Shown one piece after another: positions 8,452 through 19,662 of a stretch of 64,000 nt of DNA (position 1 is its first letter; the number at the start of each line of letters is the position of its first letter). The stretch is from Cavia porcellus. Its lineage: Eukaryota > Chordata > Mammalia > Rodentia > Caviidae. The DNA lies in contig NW_026947499.1 in the NCBI RefSeq assembly GCF_034190915.1, forward strand, positions 4,649,950 to 4,713,949, read 5' to 3'. The position numbers and the translations under genes were made by a program. The notes under the pieces were generated by a model. That model worked only from the letters and a program-made list of their open reading frames with translations. It was not told the origin of the DNA and did no database searches.

Positions 8452-8881
8452 TGTTGGGAGCCGCGGCCGACACCGGTCGTTTTACTTGGCGGACGTAAGG
8501 CCTGTAGGAAGGAGCAAAGCCTGAGCTAAATTACCCCTCCCATCGAGTGAGCCAAGTTGGCGCCTGCTTCCTGCCCCCTGATTGCCCTGGCGACGTAAGC
8601 AGCCCGCGCAATAGAATAGTCTGCCTAGCAACAACTGATGTTAGCCAATCAGCCCGCATCGCGCGCTTTGAACTGATTGGCCACTGTTACCCTATAAAAG
8701 TAAGTGCCTCTCCCACCACGAGAGAGAAGCACAGAGAGAGATAGAGAAAGTCCACCGGCGAGAAAGGGCTGGTGGCAGAGCGGAGGCCTCGCGGGGCCCA
8801 CGCGGAGACAAATAAAGACAAGGTTGCACACCGTCAGAATCTGTCGTGTGTTTTTCCTGCTGGCCGGGAGCGACACCGACA
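8452..8881 (+). repeat. 3' LTR (430 bp)
   Basis: Same TG...CA ends, CCAAT pair, TATA box (8693-8699) and AATAAA (8811-8816) as the 5' LTR. It is 12 bp shorter in the GCACAGAGA-rich stretch near 8720-8740. About 99% identity outside the gap indicates little time since integration, or gene conversion between the LTRs. Confidence 0.95.
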
Positions 8882-8887
8882 AGAGCT
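8882..8887 (+). repeat. ERV target-site duplication, right copy (AGAGCT)
   Basis: Exact match to 5912-5917, immediately after the CCGACA end of the 3' LTR. The two copies bracket the same insertion, so the provirus has not recombined with another copy at this locus. Confidence 0.93.
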
Positions 8888-9047
8888 CAAGCAGCAGCAG
8901 ACTCCCCAGACCCTGCTCTATCTTTGAATGCCTCCATCATGCAGTGACCAGGCTTGTGAGATGCCCCTAGCAATAGAGACTCCTGGTAACTACTGCAAAT
9001 GTTTAATCCATGACTCACACAGAATTCACAGTCATCCTTTAGTACAT

Positions 9048-9115
9048 TCTCTACATTCACAACCCGGCCACCCCCGAAAGGGTACCATCTCCAACACCAC
9101 TGTGAATGAGTTCTG
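9048..9115. repeat. 68-bp repeat, copy 2 (see 4979-5046)
   Basis: About 91% identical to 4979-5046 and in direct orientation, on the other side of the ERV. The flanking bases do not match. It is either another end of the same LTR-like family or a remnant of a local duplication older than the ERV. Confidence 0.6.
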
Positions 9116-10520
9116 TGCTTTCTAACCCTTTCTGACAATGTTCACAAGCAATGCTGAGCTCTACCAAAATGCGCAGTTCAGAGGTGAAGGAGCCACCTCA
9201 CAAAGTTGAACCAGTATGTATTTGGAAACCAGACTCTTGAAATGAAGCACTGAATTGCATATGACTTGGGCAGAACCATATGCACATAGGATGTCTCTTG
9301 TGTGTTGGAAGCAGCACGAACCCTGAGAGCACAGCCAGCATGCTGCCCTTGAGCTGGAAATCCTGCTCTCACTCTGCAGCACTAACACAGTCTACTCGTT
9401 CCACGAGCTCAAACAACCAATGTCCCTCTTACTCTCCCCCAGGAGGACTTTCACCCCAAGCACACACGTGTACAGACAAGACAATTTATTTTCAATGCTA
9501 AAACTTATAAAGTCTCTCCCCAGCTCCTCTTGTCATTCAGTAACAAAACAGGAATGATGCATAAATACAGGCTTGGTTTATCAAATACCATATGCAGCAT
9601 GTTTAGTCTTATCATTTCTTACTTGGATAACAGTTTTGACATCATGACATGGAAACCAAATTCCTATAAGTCTCCATAGTTATTTCCTGTGGATTAAATG
9701 GAATTCCATCACCTCCAGAATAGATCATCAGTAAACCTCAAAAAATAAGGATGTTAAACTCATTTGCACAGCAGCTTACACAGCGTATGATGTTTATGGA
9801 AGTTTTATTATATGTTTAATGCTTAAAACATTATTCAACAGCTCCTCACCAGTTGTGCCTGAGGGTTTTGACTAAACTTCCCTTTCATCCACTGCACAGG
9901 AGACACTAACAGTAAACGTGCATGGATAAGCAGTCCCAGCAGTAAGCCTGATGTCCCTTACTGAGCTGGAGGAAGCGTCCTACTGCGACCTCCCCCCTTG
10001 TCAAGTTCACTCACATTAGCAAATGTATTTATTTTTAAATTCACTGATTTCCCCCCACACTCTTTTCTCAGAGCATGTTTTTCTTTTCTAGGTGCTTCTC
10101 AGAGTTGGATTTGGTTTGCTGAGCCCCAGGCACAGAGGGCACTGTGTGTATCTATCATAAATTAATGCATTTACAACTGTCAGAAAGTGATTACCACAGA
10201 CTCCGGCTCACTGCATCACAGTTACAGTATTCTCACCTACATAGTCACCTGAAAGCATTTTCAGTATCCTTGCACTTTCTGTGGGCCACAAATAATTGAT
10301 GTAAACTAAATTTGATCTGCCATATTTTGTTTACTGTTGTCATGGATGCTAAACACCAGAACAGCTTCACATCTTACTGACTTGAGAAAATGGGAGCTGT
10401 TGGGTTCATGATCTGTTTGCATACTTTTTATTCCAAATAAATAGTTAAAACATCAAACCAAAACACAAGATAAAAACAAAAGTTATGTGAGAGGGAGTCA
10501 AGAATATATATCATTAGATC
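9116..10520. other. No recognised gene or repeat
   Basis: AT-rich DNA; short open frames at 9161-9501 overlap on both strands and show no family features. I see no clear SINE or L1 signature until the degraded SINE at 10521. Confidence 0.5.
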
Positions 10521-10582
10521 TGAGGGTTTTTCTCAGCTGCACAAGTGCCTGCCTGGTCCTGAGATGAATCCTTGGTACCGGG

Positions 10583-10619
<37 letters not shown>
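10521..10619 (+). mobile_element. Degraded ID-type SINE with 37-base A tail
   Basis: The body is worn but keeps GCCTGCCTGG and the terminal CCTTGGTACCGGG of the ID family. An uninterrupted A run follows at 10583-10619. The long pure tail is surprising for so degraded a body and may be a re-expanded microsatellite. Confidence 0.7.
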
Positions 10620-10621
<2 letters not shown>

Positions 10622-11285
10622 TTATATGTTGTTAAAAGAAAAGCCAGTGATGAAGATTATTAACCGGGCTATGCTGAGCCGGGTCTATTTAAATTTGATG
10701 ACTAATATGCCCAAAGGTCAAAGAAAGAGTGTCCTGGAGAAACGGTTCCTCAGGTACAATTGCAGGACATGGTTTCCATTTAGTTGAAGGAGGGGGTGGA
10801 CACTGGCAGAAACTGGGCACCACCCAGCTGGGAGCTCCAGCTCCCTGGCCTCTGCCTACTCCCTTCAGCCCTACTATTATTACATTTGGAACTTCACAAC
10901 AGCATCCTTCCATTTCGCTCATGGCAAATCTTTTCTGGTCAAAAAATATCCCACAAAAATACATTTGTGGGAGATGGCTTATGTGTTATGCTTTAAAATT
11001 AGCCCCAAATTTTAATGGAGGGCATAAACTGATGCATCTCTAGGGAAGATTTCCAATACCCTGATGCTGCGTAAGAAGCTGCAGTAAAATAAAATATTTA
11101 TGTGCTGTATCATTACTTAGCTTGCTACAGCTCAATCTGCATGCTGTCATTTATAGCCGAGACTCTGGGAGTTTGGAGTACACAGCTATGGTTCATTTAG
11201 TAATCATGGAGCAGCCTCGATGCCCTTGTTGCGATGCCCAGCACCTGATGTGCCTCACTCTTGTGATCCTGACAGGCATCCCAGC
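10620..11285. other. No recognised gene or repeat
   Basis: Overlapping open frames on both strands (10689-11043) lack recognisable domains and are probably chance. Confidence 0.45.
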
Positions 11286-11450
11286 AGGGAGGTGCTGCCA
11301 CCTTCCCTGTCTTACACAGCAGGAAAGAGAGACTTCATATAGGCTGAGACTCGGTAATGTGTTCAGTTCACACAGCCAATCAGAGGAAATGCTGGAGTCC
11401 TAATGAGGGCTTGTCAGACTCCAGAGCCTGAGACCTCTGGGCTCTTCCTT
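11286..11450 (-). repeat. Probable MIR SINE fragment
   Basis: CACACAGCCAATCAGAGGAAATGCTGGAGTCC followed by GTCAGACTCCAGAGCC is the minus-strand layout of MIR: the conserved core, then the tRNA-related part in reverse. It is heavily diverged, as expected for this ancient family. Confidence 0.5.
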
Positions 11451-11839
11451 TCAAGATATGCCTGATGCTTTAAGGTAAATGCTAGAAACCTGGGGGTAAA
11501 GTGGATCCTTGAAGACTTGTGGGAATGCTGGATCTGCTGCTGAGCTGTACACATTTCTGCCAACTTCACCCATTGCTCCTAGTCTTTGATCCTGTTGTGT
11601 GGTGTGTCAGTTACTTTAGATGCCACCATGGGTCTTTCTGGTTTCTTATCTTCCACAAATTAAGTGCTATCAGCTCTACTGTGATTTCTCACAATGGGAA
11701 AGTAGAGAATGCACCTGTATTCCAGGCCTATGGAAGGAGAATGTCGCCTACCTGAGAATCCAGTCTAAATCCCTCATGTGAGCTACAGCTATGACTGTGG
11801 TAACTGTGCCTGCAGTACCAAAAACACTGATATTCAATA

Positions 11840-12060
11840 AAGTATAATTGCATTGACTTGGTGCTGAGAACGTGCTAAAAGATTTACACATTTTACTTCA
11901 TTTATCTTTCCTAACAGTACCATCGATCAATAATCTGCATATTTAGAGATTAAGGTATGGAGAAGATCATTCTGTCCTCCTCACTCAAATGAAGCAAAAC
12001 CTGCACTCAGCTACAGCTCAAGCTCTGGCTCCAAGCCCTATGTTCTTCACTGCCATAGGG
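11840..12060 (-). repeat. Probable MIR SINE
   Basis: In reverse orientation it shows the MIR tail (TTGGTGCTGAGAACGTGCTAAAAGATTTACAC...), a worn core, then GCTCTGGCTCCAAGCCC...TTCTTCACTGCCAT from the tRNA-like end. Diverged but recognisable over about 200 bp. Confidence 0.55.
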
Positions 12061-12394
12061 CATCACCCACGAGGGGCATATCCCAGAGGAAGCTAAGAAG
12101 CAAGGAACATCCAACAGGAGGCAGGCAGAGGCCCCATGTCCCAAGTCTTTAAGCTAAGTCCTGAGAAATATGCTCTTTAGGTGAGAAGAAACTAGACTTG
12201 ATAGGATAAAGAGACTGGTCTCACATGATCTGCTCTTAGTCGAGCAATGTGGAGTGAGGACTCCACACCACATTGAGATGCGATTCTTCTTCAAGCAGAG
12301 TGCAGACTGACACCAAAGGGTATCATTCTGAAAGAGTCCAAGCAAAATAGAACAAGCCACGTGGTCAATTGAAGACCCGTTAATACATATGTTT

Positions 12395-12478
12395 GTTTGT
12401 TTGGGTACTGGAGATCAGACTTATGACTGTGTAATTGCAAGGCAGGCGCTTATGGCACTGAGCTAAACCCCCAGCTCA
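12395..12478 (-). mobile_element. ID SINE, minus strand
   Basis: Reverse complement of the ID body: GGGTACTGGAGATCAGACTTATGACTG...GGCACTGAGCTAAACCCCCAGCT. An imperfect target duplication, TAATACATATGTTT (12381-12394) versus TAATACATACATTT (12479-12492), flanks it with two mismatches. It is therefore moderately old. Confidence 0.82.
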
Positions 12479-12492
12479 TAATACATACATTT

Positions 12493-15400
12493 GATGAAAG
12501 GGATTATTGGTGGGCTGAAAAGACAAAAAAAAGCAATGGGATAAAAGTTCTTGTAATTATAGGAAGTAGATCCCTGGGGTTAGAGAAAAACAAATGAGAG
12601 GCTGGGGTGACTCCCAGCTGGATCCTGGGAGGATCTGGAGGCCAGAAGTTGGGAGTGAGCATGGTGCTATCTCAGTGCTGCTGGTGCTTCTGGGCTTGAG
12701 AGAGGCTGGTCACACTGCAGGAAAGATGGACAAAAAAGATATCTGGGCTTTGCCATCTCTCAGCTTTTGTGAATAAGACCTAGAGATGAACCCTGCTCTA
12801 CAGAGTCTATGGTTAACTCAGTGTTTTGCAGGTAATATTTGTAGAGGATGCATGTCAAGGTAAGGATTCTTAATAAACAGGGAAGACAAAACAAAGCAGC
12901 AGCAACAACAAAAACTCCCAAACTAGAAAGACAGAGCAAGAAGACACAGGACATTTTTAGAGCATATAGGTAAGTTTACCTTAATTACATCAATAATAAT
13001 GCAGGTTATACATATTTAAATTCATAGTGGTGTACATGAAAGATGAGTGAACTTCTGTGCATTAATTGTATTTCAGTGAAGCCGTTAGAAAAAAGAGAGG
13101 AAAAAGAAAGAGACCAAGCGCTTTGCTGGCTTTTGCTAGAAGAGACCACAGGAAACAGGAAACAGTGAGTTTCTTCCTATTGGTTCTTCTGGACTCATTC
13201 TAGTGCCCTCTACTGGCAGAGCTTGGCACACGCAAAGGACATGGCTGGTGTCCGCAGTCCCAGCTCTTGAGACTCACAGAACTGTGGGGAAGAGGTTGAC
13301 AGGCTCTGGAGAAGGGTGACCAGAGAGCAGTGATCCCGGGGGCAGAGTTTGTGGCCCAGGCAGTGATGACAGCCACCGGTCCTGCTCACATCCCCCGCAA
13401 TTTTTCAGAGAAGCCTCAGTATAGAACGGTGAAGTGGCTTCTGCATAAGGAACCATATGACAGAAAATCTTCGAAAAACAAAAATGTACCCTTCAGATTC
13501 TGTCTTACCTGCACCTTTGTGGAGAGGGAAAAGGAGAGATTTTTCTATAAATTCTACAAGTATCTCCTGCGTGATACAAGTCTCACATTGTACTTTAAGT
13601 TCTCCTGAGTATGTTGCTGTGCTAAATGGAGACCTTAGAAGGGAGTCTGCAGTTTAAAACCCATTGTTCATTTCCTTCTTGAGATGCACTTGAATTCATA
13701 AGCATGTGTAGGGGTCCCTGCACTCCTTGCCTTCTCTGGGACGTGGATGAGCTGGGCTGGATGACAGATGATGTGCGTGCTGTGTGGATGGTGCCCGGAA
13801 TTGGGGCTGAGGCAGAAGCAGATGGTGGCTGCACAGAAACAGAGATGGGGATTCCCCTGCTGAGGTTTCCGGTGAGACCAGGAAGAGAAAGTTCACACTC
13901 TGACAGATCACCTTGGCCACACTGACCCTGAACCTCCTCTCCTGGAATGTAATCGGTTTCCTACCTTTGTAACAGTGATGCCAGGAGAAGGCAGAGTGGA
14001 ACTGACTCACAATAGTCAAGTGCCTGTCAGAGCCCAGTTTCCAATTTAGAGCCAATCAGCAGCTGTACTTTCAGCACACACAGGAATCAGGAAAAGAATG
14101 AGTCTGCTATAGGGAAAGAAACCAGACCCAGCCTTGGACATCTGCTGGATTTTGCCAGTCAGCACTCTTTCTTCTGGCTGAAAGTTGCTTGTTTCTATTT
14201 GAGGAATCAGGTTCTGTGCATGTGTGCATGTCTGTGTGTGCACCCACTTGGGGAGGGGGCAGATGCCCTAACCCTCAGTCCTCCCACTCTGGGGCTGGTC
14301 CCAAATACTCACTGATCACAGGTCCTTCAGTACCTTCCTGGGCAGAGGTAAGCAGGTTGACTCAGGATCCTGACTCTGACCTCTGGGAGCAGGAACGCAA
14401 GGAGCCTCCTGTCTGGGGTGATGAACAGGAAAGCGTGAGCTACAAATACCCTGCACATCAGTCACCATCACCTGCCAGAGGAGAATGAGACAGTAGGGAG
14501 GCAAATGGAGGCTCAGGGCAAGGGGCACAGGACTCACTCTGGAGCAGGCAGACCCCACAGTTCACTGTGTGGTGCTTTTATGAATAAGCAGCTGGAGTCA
14601 TGGCCCTTGCTGCACCTGGGGTGGCAGAAGAGGGCTTTAGGGAGCCTGGTCCAGAACAGGGGTAGAGGGTACTTCTGGGAGGGTGTCCGAGTCCTTGTGC
14701 AGGGCTCCGCTCTTTTGAGCAGGCTGCAGCCAGGAAAGGGTGTGAGCCAATCACTCTTCAGCAGCGGGCTACGGATGGAGAGAAGGAGGAAGGCAGTGCC
14801 TTGTGGCTTTGTTCTTTCCACAAAGACAAACTCAGGTGGAAATTTTAACCCCGAGGTATGAAGTGTAGAAGTTAAAAACAGGAGCTTGGAGTTAATTCTG
14901 CATCCAGGATACGGCTCTGGGGCAGACTGAAAATATAGTTCTAACGCATATAGTAAAGTGTTTCTGTCACCAACATTCACAGAAAAACACACTTAAAAAT
15001 AAAACCAAAATCCAACAGAAAGTTCTTTGATACACAAATAACAGACATGGAAGCACGATTGGTGGTAAACAATAGGACTCAAACTTGTTAATAAATATGG
15101 AAAGGCACATCTCATCAAAATACAATTTGATCTCTGCAGAACCCGATGCAGGGGCTGGGGGAATCCAAAATAGAAGAGATGACAACGTTCAGTGCTGCTG
15201 AGGACAGAGGACAGCAGATTCCCCAGGACAGTCAGGTGTTTCTTGGCCCAAGTGATGATTCCCTAAAAATAAAAGTGATCTGCTCTTTGACTTCACAATT
15301 AACTTTCCAGAAACAGATCTGTAGAAGGATTCTCACACAGGCTAAAGAGACAGGCAGATAAATAGACACGTAAACACAAGTATACATGCACAGATGAAAT

Positions 15401-15838
15401 GCACTTCTGTATGTATTTTGTTAATGGGAGGAAATACACAAACTGCACAGATGATCATCTCCAGATGAGTGCAGTTATCTGTTGGTGTCCACAGATAGAA
15501 TAGAAGTATTATTCTGAGTAGGAGAGGTGTCATTGCGTGTCATAGTATGAAATGCTGCCCAGAGTATTATAAACTGTTAAAAGCAAATCACAGAACAATA
15601 TGCAAAGCTTTATTTGATGTTTTACTAAAATATGAATATATCTTCCATCCCTAGCACATCAATACATAGTTACCCTCAGGGAACTTTAAAAGAGCATACA
15701 CCAATGCTAATACTATACACAGCTAGATATGAAAGGATTGGGCCCTTTCTTTTTAATTTCTTTTACTCATTTTAATGCTAAAGATCTCAGGATTTGTATT
15801 TAGCAGAAATGATAAAACTTTTTAAGGAATCATATATT
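12493..15838. other. No recognised gene or repeat over 3.3 kb
   Basis: Mixed composition. Open frames of 99-152 codons occur on both strands between 13696 and 14992. They overlap antisense to one another, lack recognisable domains or plausible splice context, and look like chance frames in GC-richer DNA. Confidence 0.5.
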
Positions 15839-15912
15839 AAAAAAAAAAAAAAAAAAAAACCTGGCGATTGTGAGGTCATGAGTTTGATCTCTGGTACAAA
15901 AAAAAAAAAATG
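15839..15912 (+). mobile_element. Truncated ID SINE between two A runs
   Basis: Only the 3' half of the ID body remains (GATTGTGAGGTCATGAGTTTGATCTCTGGTAC), with A runs before it (15840-15860) and after it (15899-15910). The left A run may be the tail of an older element that this one joined. Confidence 0.65.
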
Positions 15913-16056
15913 TTATTCAGGGAAACTGAAGCAGGAGGATCACAAGTTCACACTCAGTCTGGGTAACAGCAAAGGAATAAGATGCTTTCTCAGGAAGGGA
16001 GTGGACTGGGCTGCAGCAGGAAAGGCTCTGGATTCAAGCCTAAGTACCGCAGTGTA
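15913..16056 (+). mobile_element. Degraded B1+ID composite SINE
   Basis: A 7SL-like stretch (GAAACTGAAGCAGGAGGATCACAAGTTC...CAGTCTGGGTAACAGCAA) is followed by an ID-like half (GTGGACTGGGCTGCAGCAGG...GGATTCAAGCCTAAGTACCG). The same order appears at 19484-19662 and 55426-55614. Confidence 0.6.
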
Positions 16057-16644
16057 AAGACTAATTTCTTGGTCATATCCAGGAAAGAAAAATCTAAGAA
16101 ATAAACCAGGTGCCCTGGGCCCATGGAAGCAGAGCAGGAAGGCTACAGTCTCCAAAACCGGTCTGAGCTGGCTGAGCCTCAGTCCACACCTCATCAGTCC
16201 CACTTGGAGCCGTGCATGACAATCTAAAGGGAAGGACACATGGCAGGAGAGCAACGTGGCCCACCGCTGTCAAGGAGCCACCTGGAACCCCCAGGCTGCC
16301 CTTTCCTGGTGGCCCAGAAGCACCAGCATCCTCCACCCAAGCAGCCCAATCTGGGGAGTTCCAGGGCAGGGACCATTTACAGAGCTGTGGGCAGGGCTAA
16401 GGGAGGACAATAGAGATGGAAAATCCCAGGGGTTGAAGACGGGAAGTTCTCTCAGGGCCCTAAGCCTAGAAAGGCACTGGGCGGGGCCAGCATCACCAGT
16501 GGCAGTGCTAGAGTCTTGGGAAAGGGATACCTCGGGCGGGGAGATGTGATTGTGCAAAGGCAGAACCCTCCTTACCGCAGCTCCTGGATGATTGGTGATT
16601 GCTTTAGGACTCCCAGGGGAAGAGCAATCTCCAGCCTCAGAGCA
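16057..16644. other. No recognised gene or repeat
   Basis: GC-richer DNA with several overlapping frames on both strands; none has a recognisable product. Confidence 0.45.
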
Positions 16645-16758
16645 GAGTGAAGAGGGCAGGAAAGAGACCAAGTCGGCCGGCAAATGGAGACCAGTCATTC
16701 TGAGTGAAGAGGGCAGGAAAGAGACCAAGTCGGCCGGCAAATGGAGACCAGTCATTCT
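16645..16758. repeat. Perfect 57-bp tandem duplication
   Basis: Bases 16645-16701 and 16702-16758 are identical (each starts GAGTGAAGAGGGCAGGAAAG and ends GTCATTCT). The period equals 19 codons, so frames pass through it unbroken, but no convincing gene uses them. Perfect identity means a recent event. Confidence 0.97.
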
Positions 16759-18176
16759 GCTGTGTGAGTCTCTGTGTGGAGCTGGGCTGAGCGCCTTCTG
16801 CTATGCTGCTCGGTTTGCTCAGCACCGCTGGCTGAAGGTCCCCGGAGCTGTTCAGTTTCTGGAGCCTTGCTTTCCTCACCTGCATGCGGGCACTGTCACC
16901 ACCTGTGCATACGTTCTGCAATGGACACCGCCAAGAGCCTCATGGTCCAGGGGAGAGGCCGTTGCCCTCCACCCACTCGGCTTCTCTGGATTTAACTCAG
17001 TCTGACTTGGAGATTAACAAGTCTCTCCGAGAGCTCCTTGTATATTTCTGAGCTCTTAAATGTGGCTTAATGAGTTGATTTAACTTTAACTGAAATTCAT
17101 TAAAATGTATTTGCTCTAAGTAAATATTTAAATGGATATTACACGTGCTAGGGGAGGAGGAGGCTTGTTTTATTACACCCATCATCTCTCTGGGAGCACT
17201 CTAGGTTTTCTTTCTCTAGGATGCTTCTTCCACTAACCACAGCATCTGGGACCCTAGGGAAAACACAGTAAGGTCAGCCAGGCCTCCTTGTAGACTCAGA
17301 GCTCCCCAAAGTGGGGCATGAAACAGTACTGTGGGAACTTGCTGTCTTCTAGCCTGCACCTTCCTGCAGGCGGTCAAGCAGCTACACCTGTATCGAGATG
17401 ATATTAGACCCTAGACAAGGTGTGCATTTCCCCCATGTGTCCTTATACAAGAGGCTAAGGGACTTCTGGTTTACTGTGCAAATGGCAGCACAGAAGAAGG
17501 AATGCAAACGAACATCTCCACTTCCAAGGTCCAGAACAGAACTGTGGAACTCAGTGCTTATTTTCAGGAGAAAACTATATTTTTGAGAGTACAAGATTTT
17601 TTGTCGTCTTGAGCTTTTAGGTTCTGCTCTAACCCATAGTCAAGAAGAAACTGATTCATCAGAATCTCTCCTGTTCTGTGGAGTAAAAACTCTGCATGCT
17701 GAGGGGTAGGTAAGAAAGAGCCTGAGAGCAAATCAGATAACGTTAGGTGGCAGCTTGAACTGATGGTGGCTAGATGACAGTTTCCCTCCAATAGTCTGGG
17801 AACCTAGAAAAAGATCCCGAGTCTCCATACCACGAAAGAGGGAATTAGAGATGGGTACATGCGGGTCCCAACACAGGGCCTGGGGTTCCCCAGTCACAGG
17901 AAGGGAAGTGATGCATAATTCCCCCATAGCAGCCATGAACTCATGCACACTGATGAGAGGTTGGGAAAGACTGAGGCTGCACACGGGGGCTGGGACCATT
18001 CCTATGGGAGTGAACAGGCATCCTATTGGGGGGACAGAAAGGTCACAGCTAATGCAAGCAGCTCAGGGCAGCAGGCAGGGTCACCATGGCAGCATCACCA
18101 CTTTAAATTTCCATGGTAAATGGTGGCTTCCCATTTCTCCACATGCTCACCCACACTTGTCACTTCTGATTTTTTA
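16759..18176. other. No recognised gene or repeat
   Basis: Unique-looking DNA. Open frames are short and overlapping. Confidence 0.5.
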
Positions 18177-18514
18177 AAATATGTATTTTTTGTTTTATTT
18201 TTATTAGCATTTTTATATATATCAATCACATTCACCACAGAGAATTTTTACCTATACATGTTATAGCTTAATTCGTTCTTCCTATTCCCCTCCTTACCTT
18301 CAACTGTTCCTCCTCTTCTCATTTATAAAAGCCGGTGTTTCCATCTTCTTCCTTCTATTCTCTTTTATTTAGTTTTTCCCTCCCTGCTCCCCGTTCCGTC
18401 TTTTCCTTCCCACAACACCCTGCTTTTTCTAGTGGCCGCCATCTTCCCGATATGGGGTAGGGAAGGTACAGCAACTTGGGGGATTTCTGGATTGACCAAA
18501 GACATAGAAAATCA

Positions 18515-18557
<43 letters not shown>
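18177..18557. repeat. CT/T-rich tract ending in a 40-base A run
   Basis: 18177-18430 is T/C-rich on the + strand, resembling the reverse complement of the purine-rich 3' UTR seen in L1 copies here. I cannot place it firmly. A pure A run spans 18518-18557. Confidence 0.4.
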
Positions 18558-18558
<1 letters not shown>

Positions 18559-19483
18559 ACAGAGAACTCAGTTCAAGGATATATTATAAGTTTAATCTCA
18601 GAGTCCTACAGAAGTAGAATAACAAAGGCCCCTAAGACTAGAAGTTGAGAAATGTAAAGCAGGAATTTGCTCATTTATCTCCAAAATCACAGGAAGGGTC
18701 TCATCTGGGATGAACGGGGACAAAGGTGTGAGAAGATAGTATTACACATGAAGGAATTTTATATTTCACCTTATAACACCGCCAATGGGATGAGGACTTA
18801 GGGAGGAAGTCAGCTGAACTGCAGCAAGGGGAGTGGAAGCCGCCTCCTATGCACCTCGGTGTATGGATCCACATTTGTCCCCAGTGAGGTGCTCCTGGCA
18901 GCCTGGGGAGAGGTCCAGTTTCATGGGAGAAGTCTGAGGTCTCTTCTGAGACAGCCCACACCCTCAAGCCAGTGCTGGCTGTTGTCACTGAGGGGTCCAC
19001 TCCTCACTTCCCAGTGCCACCGCCCTGGAATTGCATTGGTGTGTGTCATGCAGATCAGTGGTGGCAAACCCACTGCATGGGAGCCACAGCAGCCACGCAG
19101 GGTCCTCTATGGCAGTGCCCGGGCCACGCTGCCATGGTTTTCTGAACTAAAAGCTCAGTAGCTGGGTGTAATGTCAGTGCTAACTTGGCAATAAATAAGT
19201 AGGTTTTCAGTGGCAGTGAGGGCCCTAACTCAGTCTCTAACAGGATCACCATGAGGTAGACCTTCTCTGACCTGTGTTAGAACATTACGATTTATCTGCA
19301 GAGACCTGCCCTGCTGGCTGCCACACTCCAAAATTCACTTAGCACAGCAGGACTTGACTACTGGAGCTAATTAAATTTAAGCCCTTCATTGGCTGTGAAT
19401 TTCCTCCTTAAATAGAAGGCACAGGAATAAATATTAGCAGATTGCGTTGCTTATAGTGAAGGGATGATCCAGCCACAGCAGTT
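18558..19483. other. No recognised gene or repeat
   Basis: Overlapping antisense frames at 18701-19252 show no known domain. Confidence 0.45.
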
Positions 19484-19662
19484 CATCCCTCAGGGCCCAG
19501 CACTAGAGAGGCCGTGGCAGGAAGATCATGGGAGCCCATGGGTTTGAAACCAGCTTGGGTGATGTTATGAGCAGTTACCTCCCAACAAGGCTGGGCCTGG
19601 TGCTGTAGCTCGGTGTCAGAGCGCTTGCTTGTGTGTTTCACTGAGTTCCAGCTCCAGCTACA
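19484..19662 (+). mobile_element. B1+ID composite SINE
   Basis: A B1 half (CAGGGCCCAGCACTAGAGAGGCCGTGGCAGGAAGATCATGG...GTTTGAAACCAGCTTGG) is followed by an ID-like half (GGCTGGGCCTGGTGCTGTAGCTCGG...AGAGCGCTTGCTTG). This matches the known rodent B1/ID fused architecture. It is well diverged. Confidence 0.7.

Larger units (their letters stand above)
5918..8881 (+). mobile_element. Young, internally deleted endogenous betaretrovirus-like provirus
   Basis: A 2,964-bp provirus in + orientation. In order it carries the 5' LTR, tRNA-Ile primer-binding site, leader with splice donor, gag N-terminal part, ID SINE, integrase C-terminal remnant and Env membrane-spanning tail. These are followed by a 400-nt untranslated stretch, a polypurine tract and the 3' LTR. 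Six-base target duplications flank it. Capsid-nucleocapsid, protease, reverse transcriptase, RNase H, most of integrase and the Env surface subunit are absent. It therefore cannot make its own enzymes, though the cis signals for transcription, priming and integration look intact. The CpG-rich LTRs and near-identical ends argue for a recent insertion. Class II assignment rests on the 6-bp duplication, the matrix-like gag and the integrase remnant. Confidence 0.92.

Noticed and set aside
16270..16755. 161-codon minus-strand frame and 137-codon + frame as genes
   Set aside because: Both pass through the recent 57-bp duplication, which inflates their length without breaking frame. Neither has recognisable homology.
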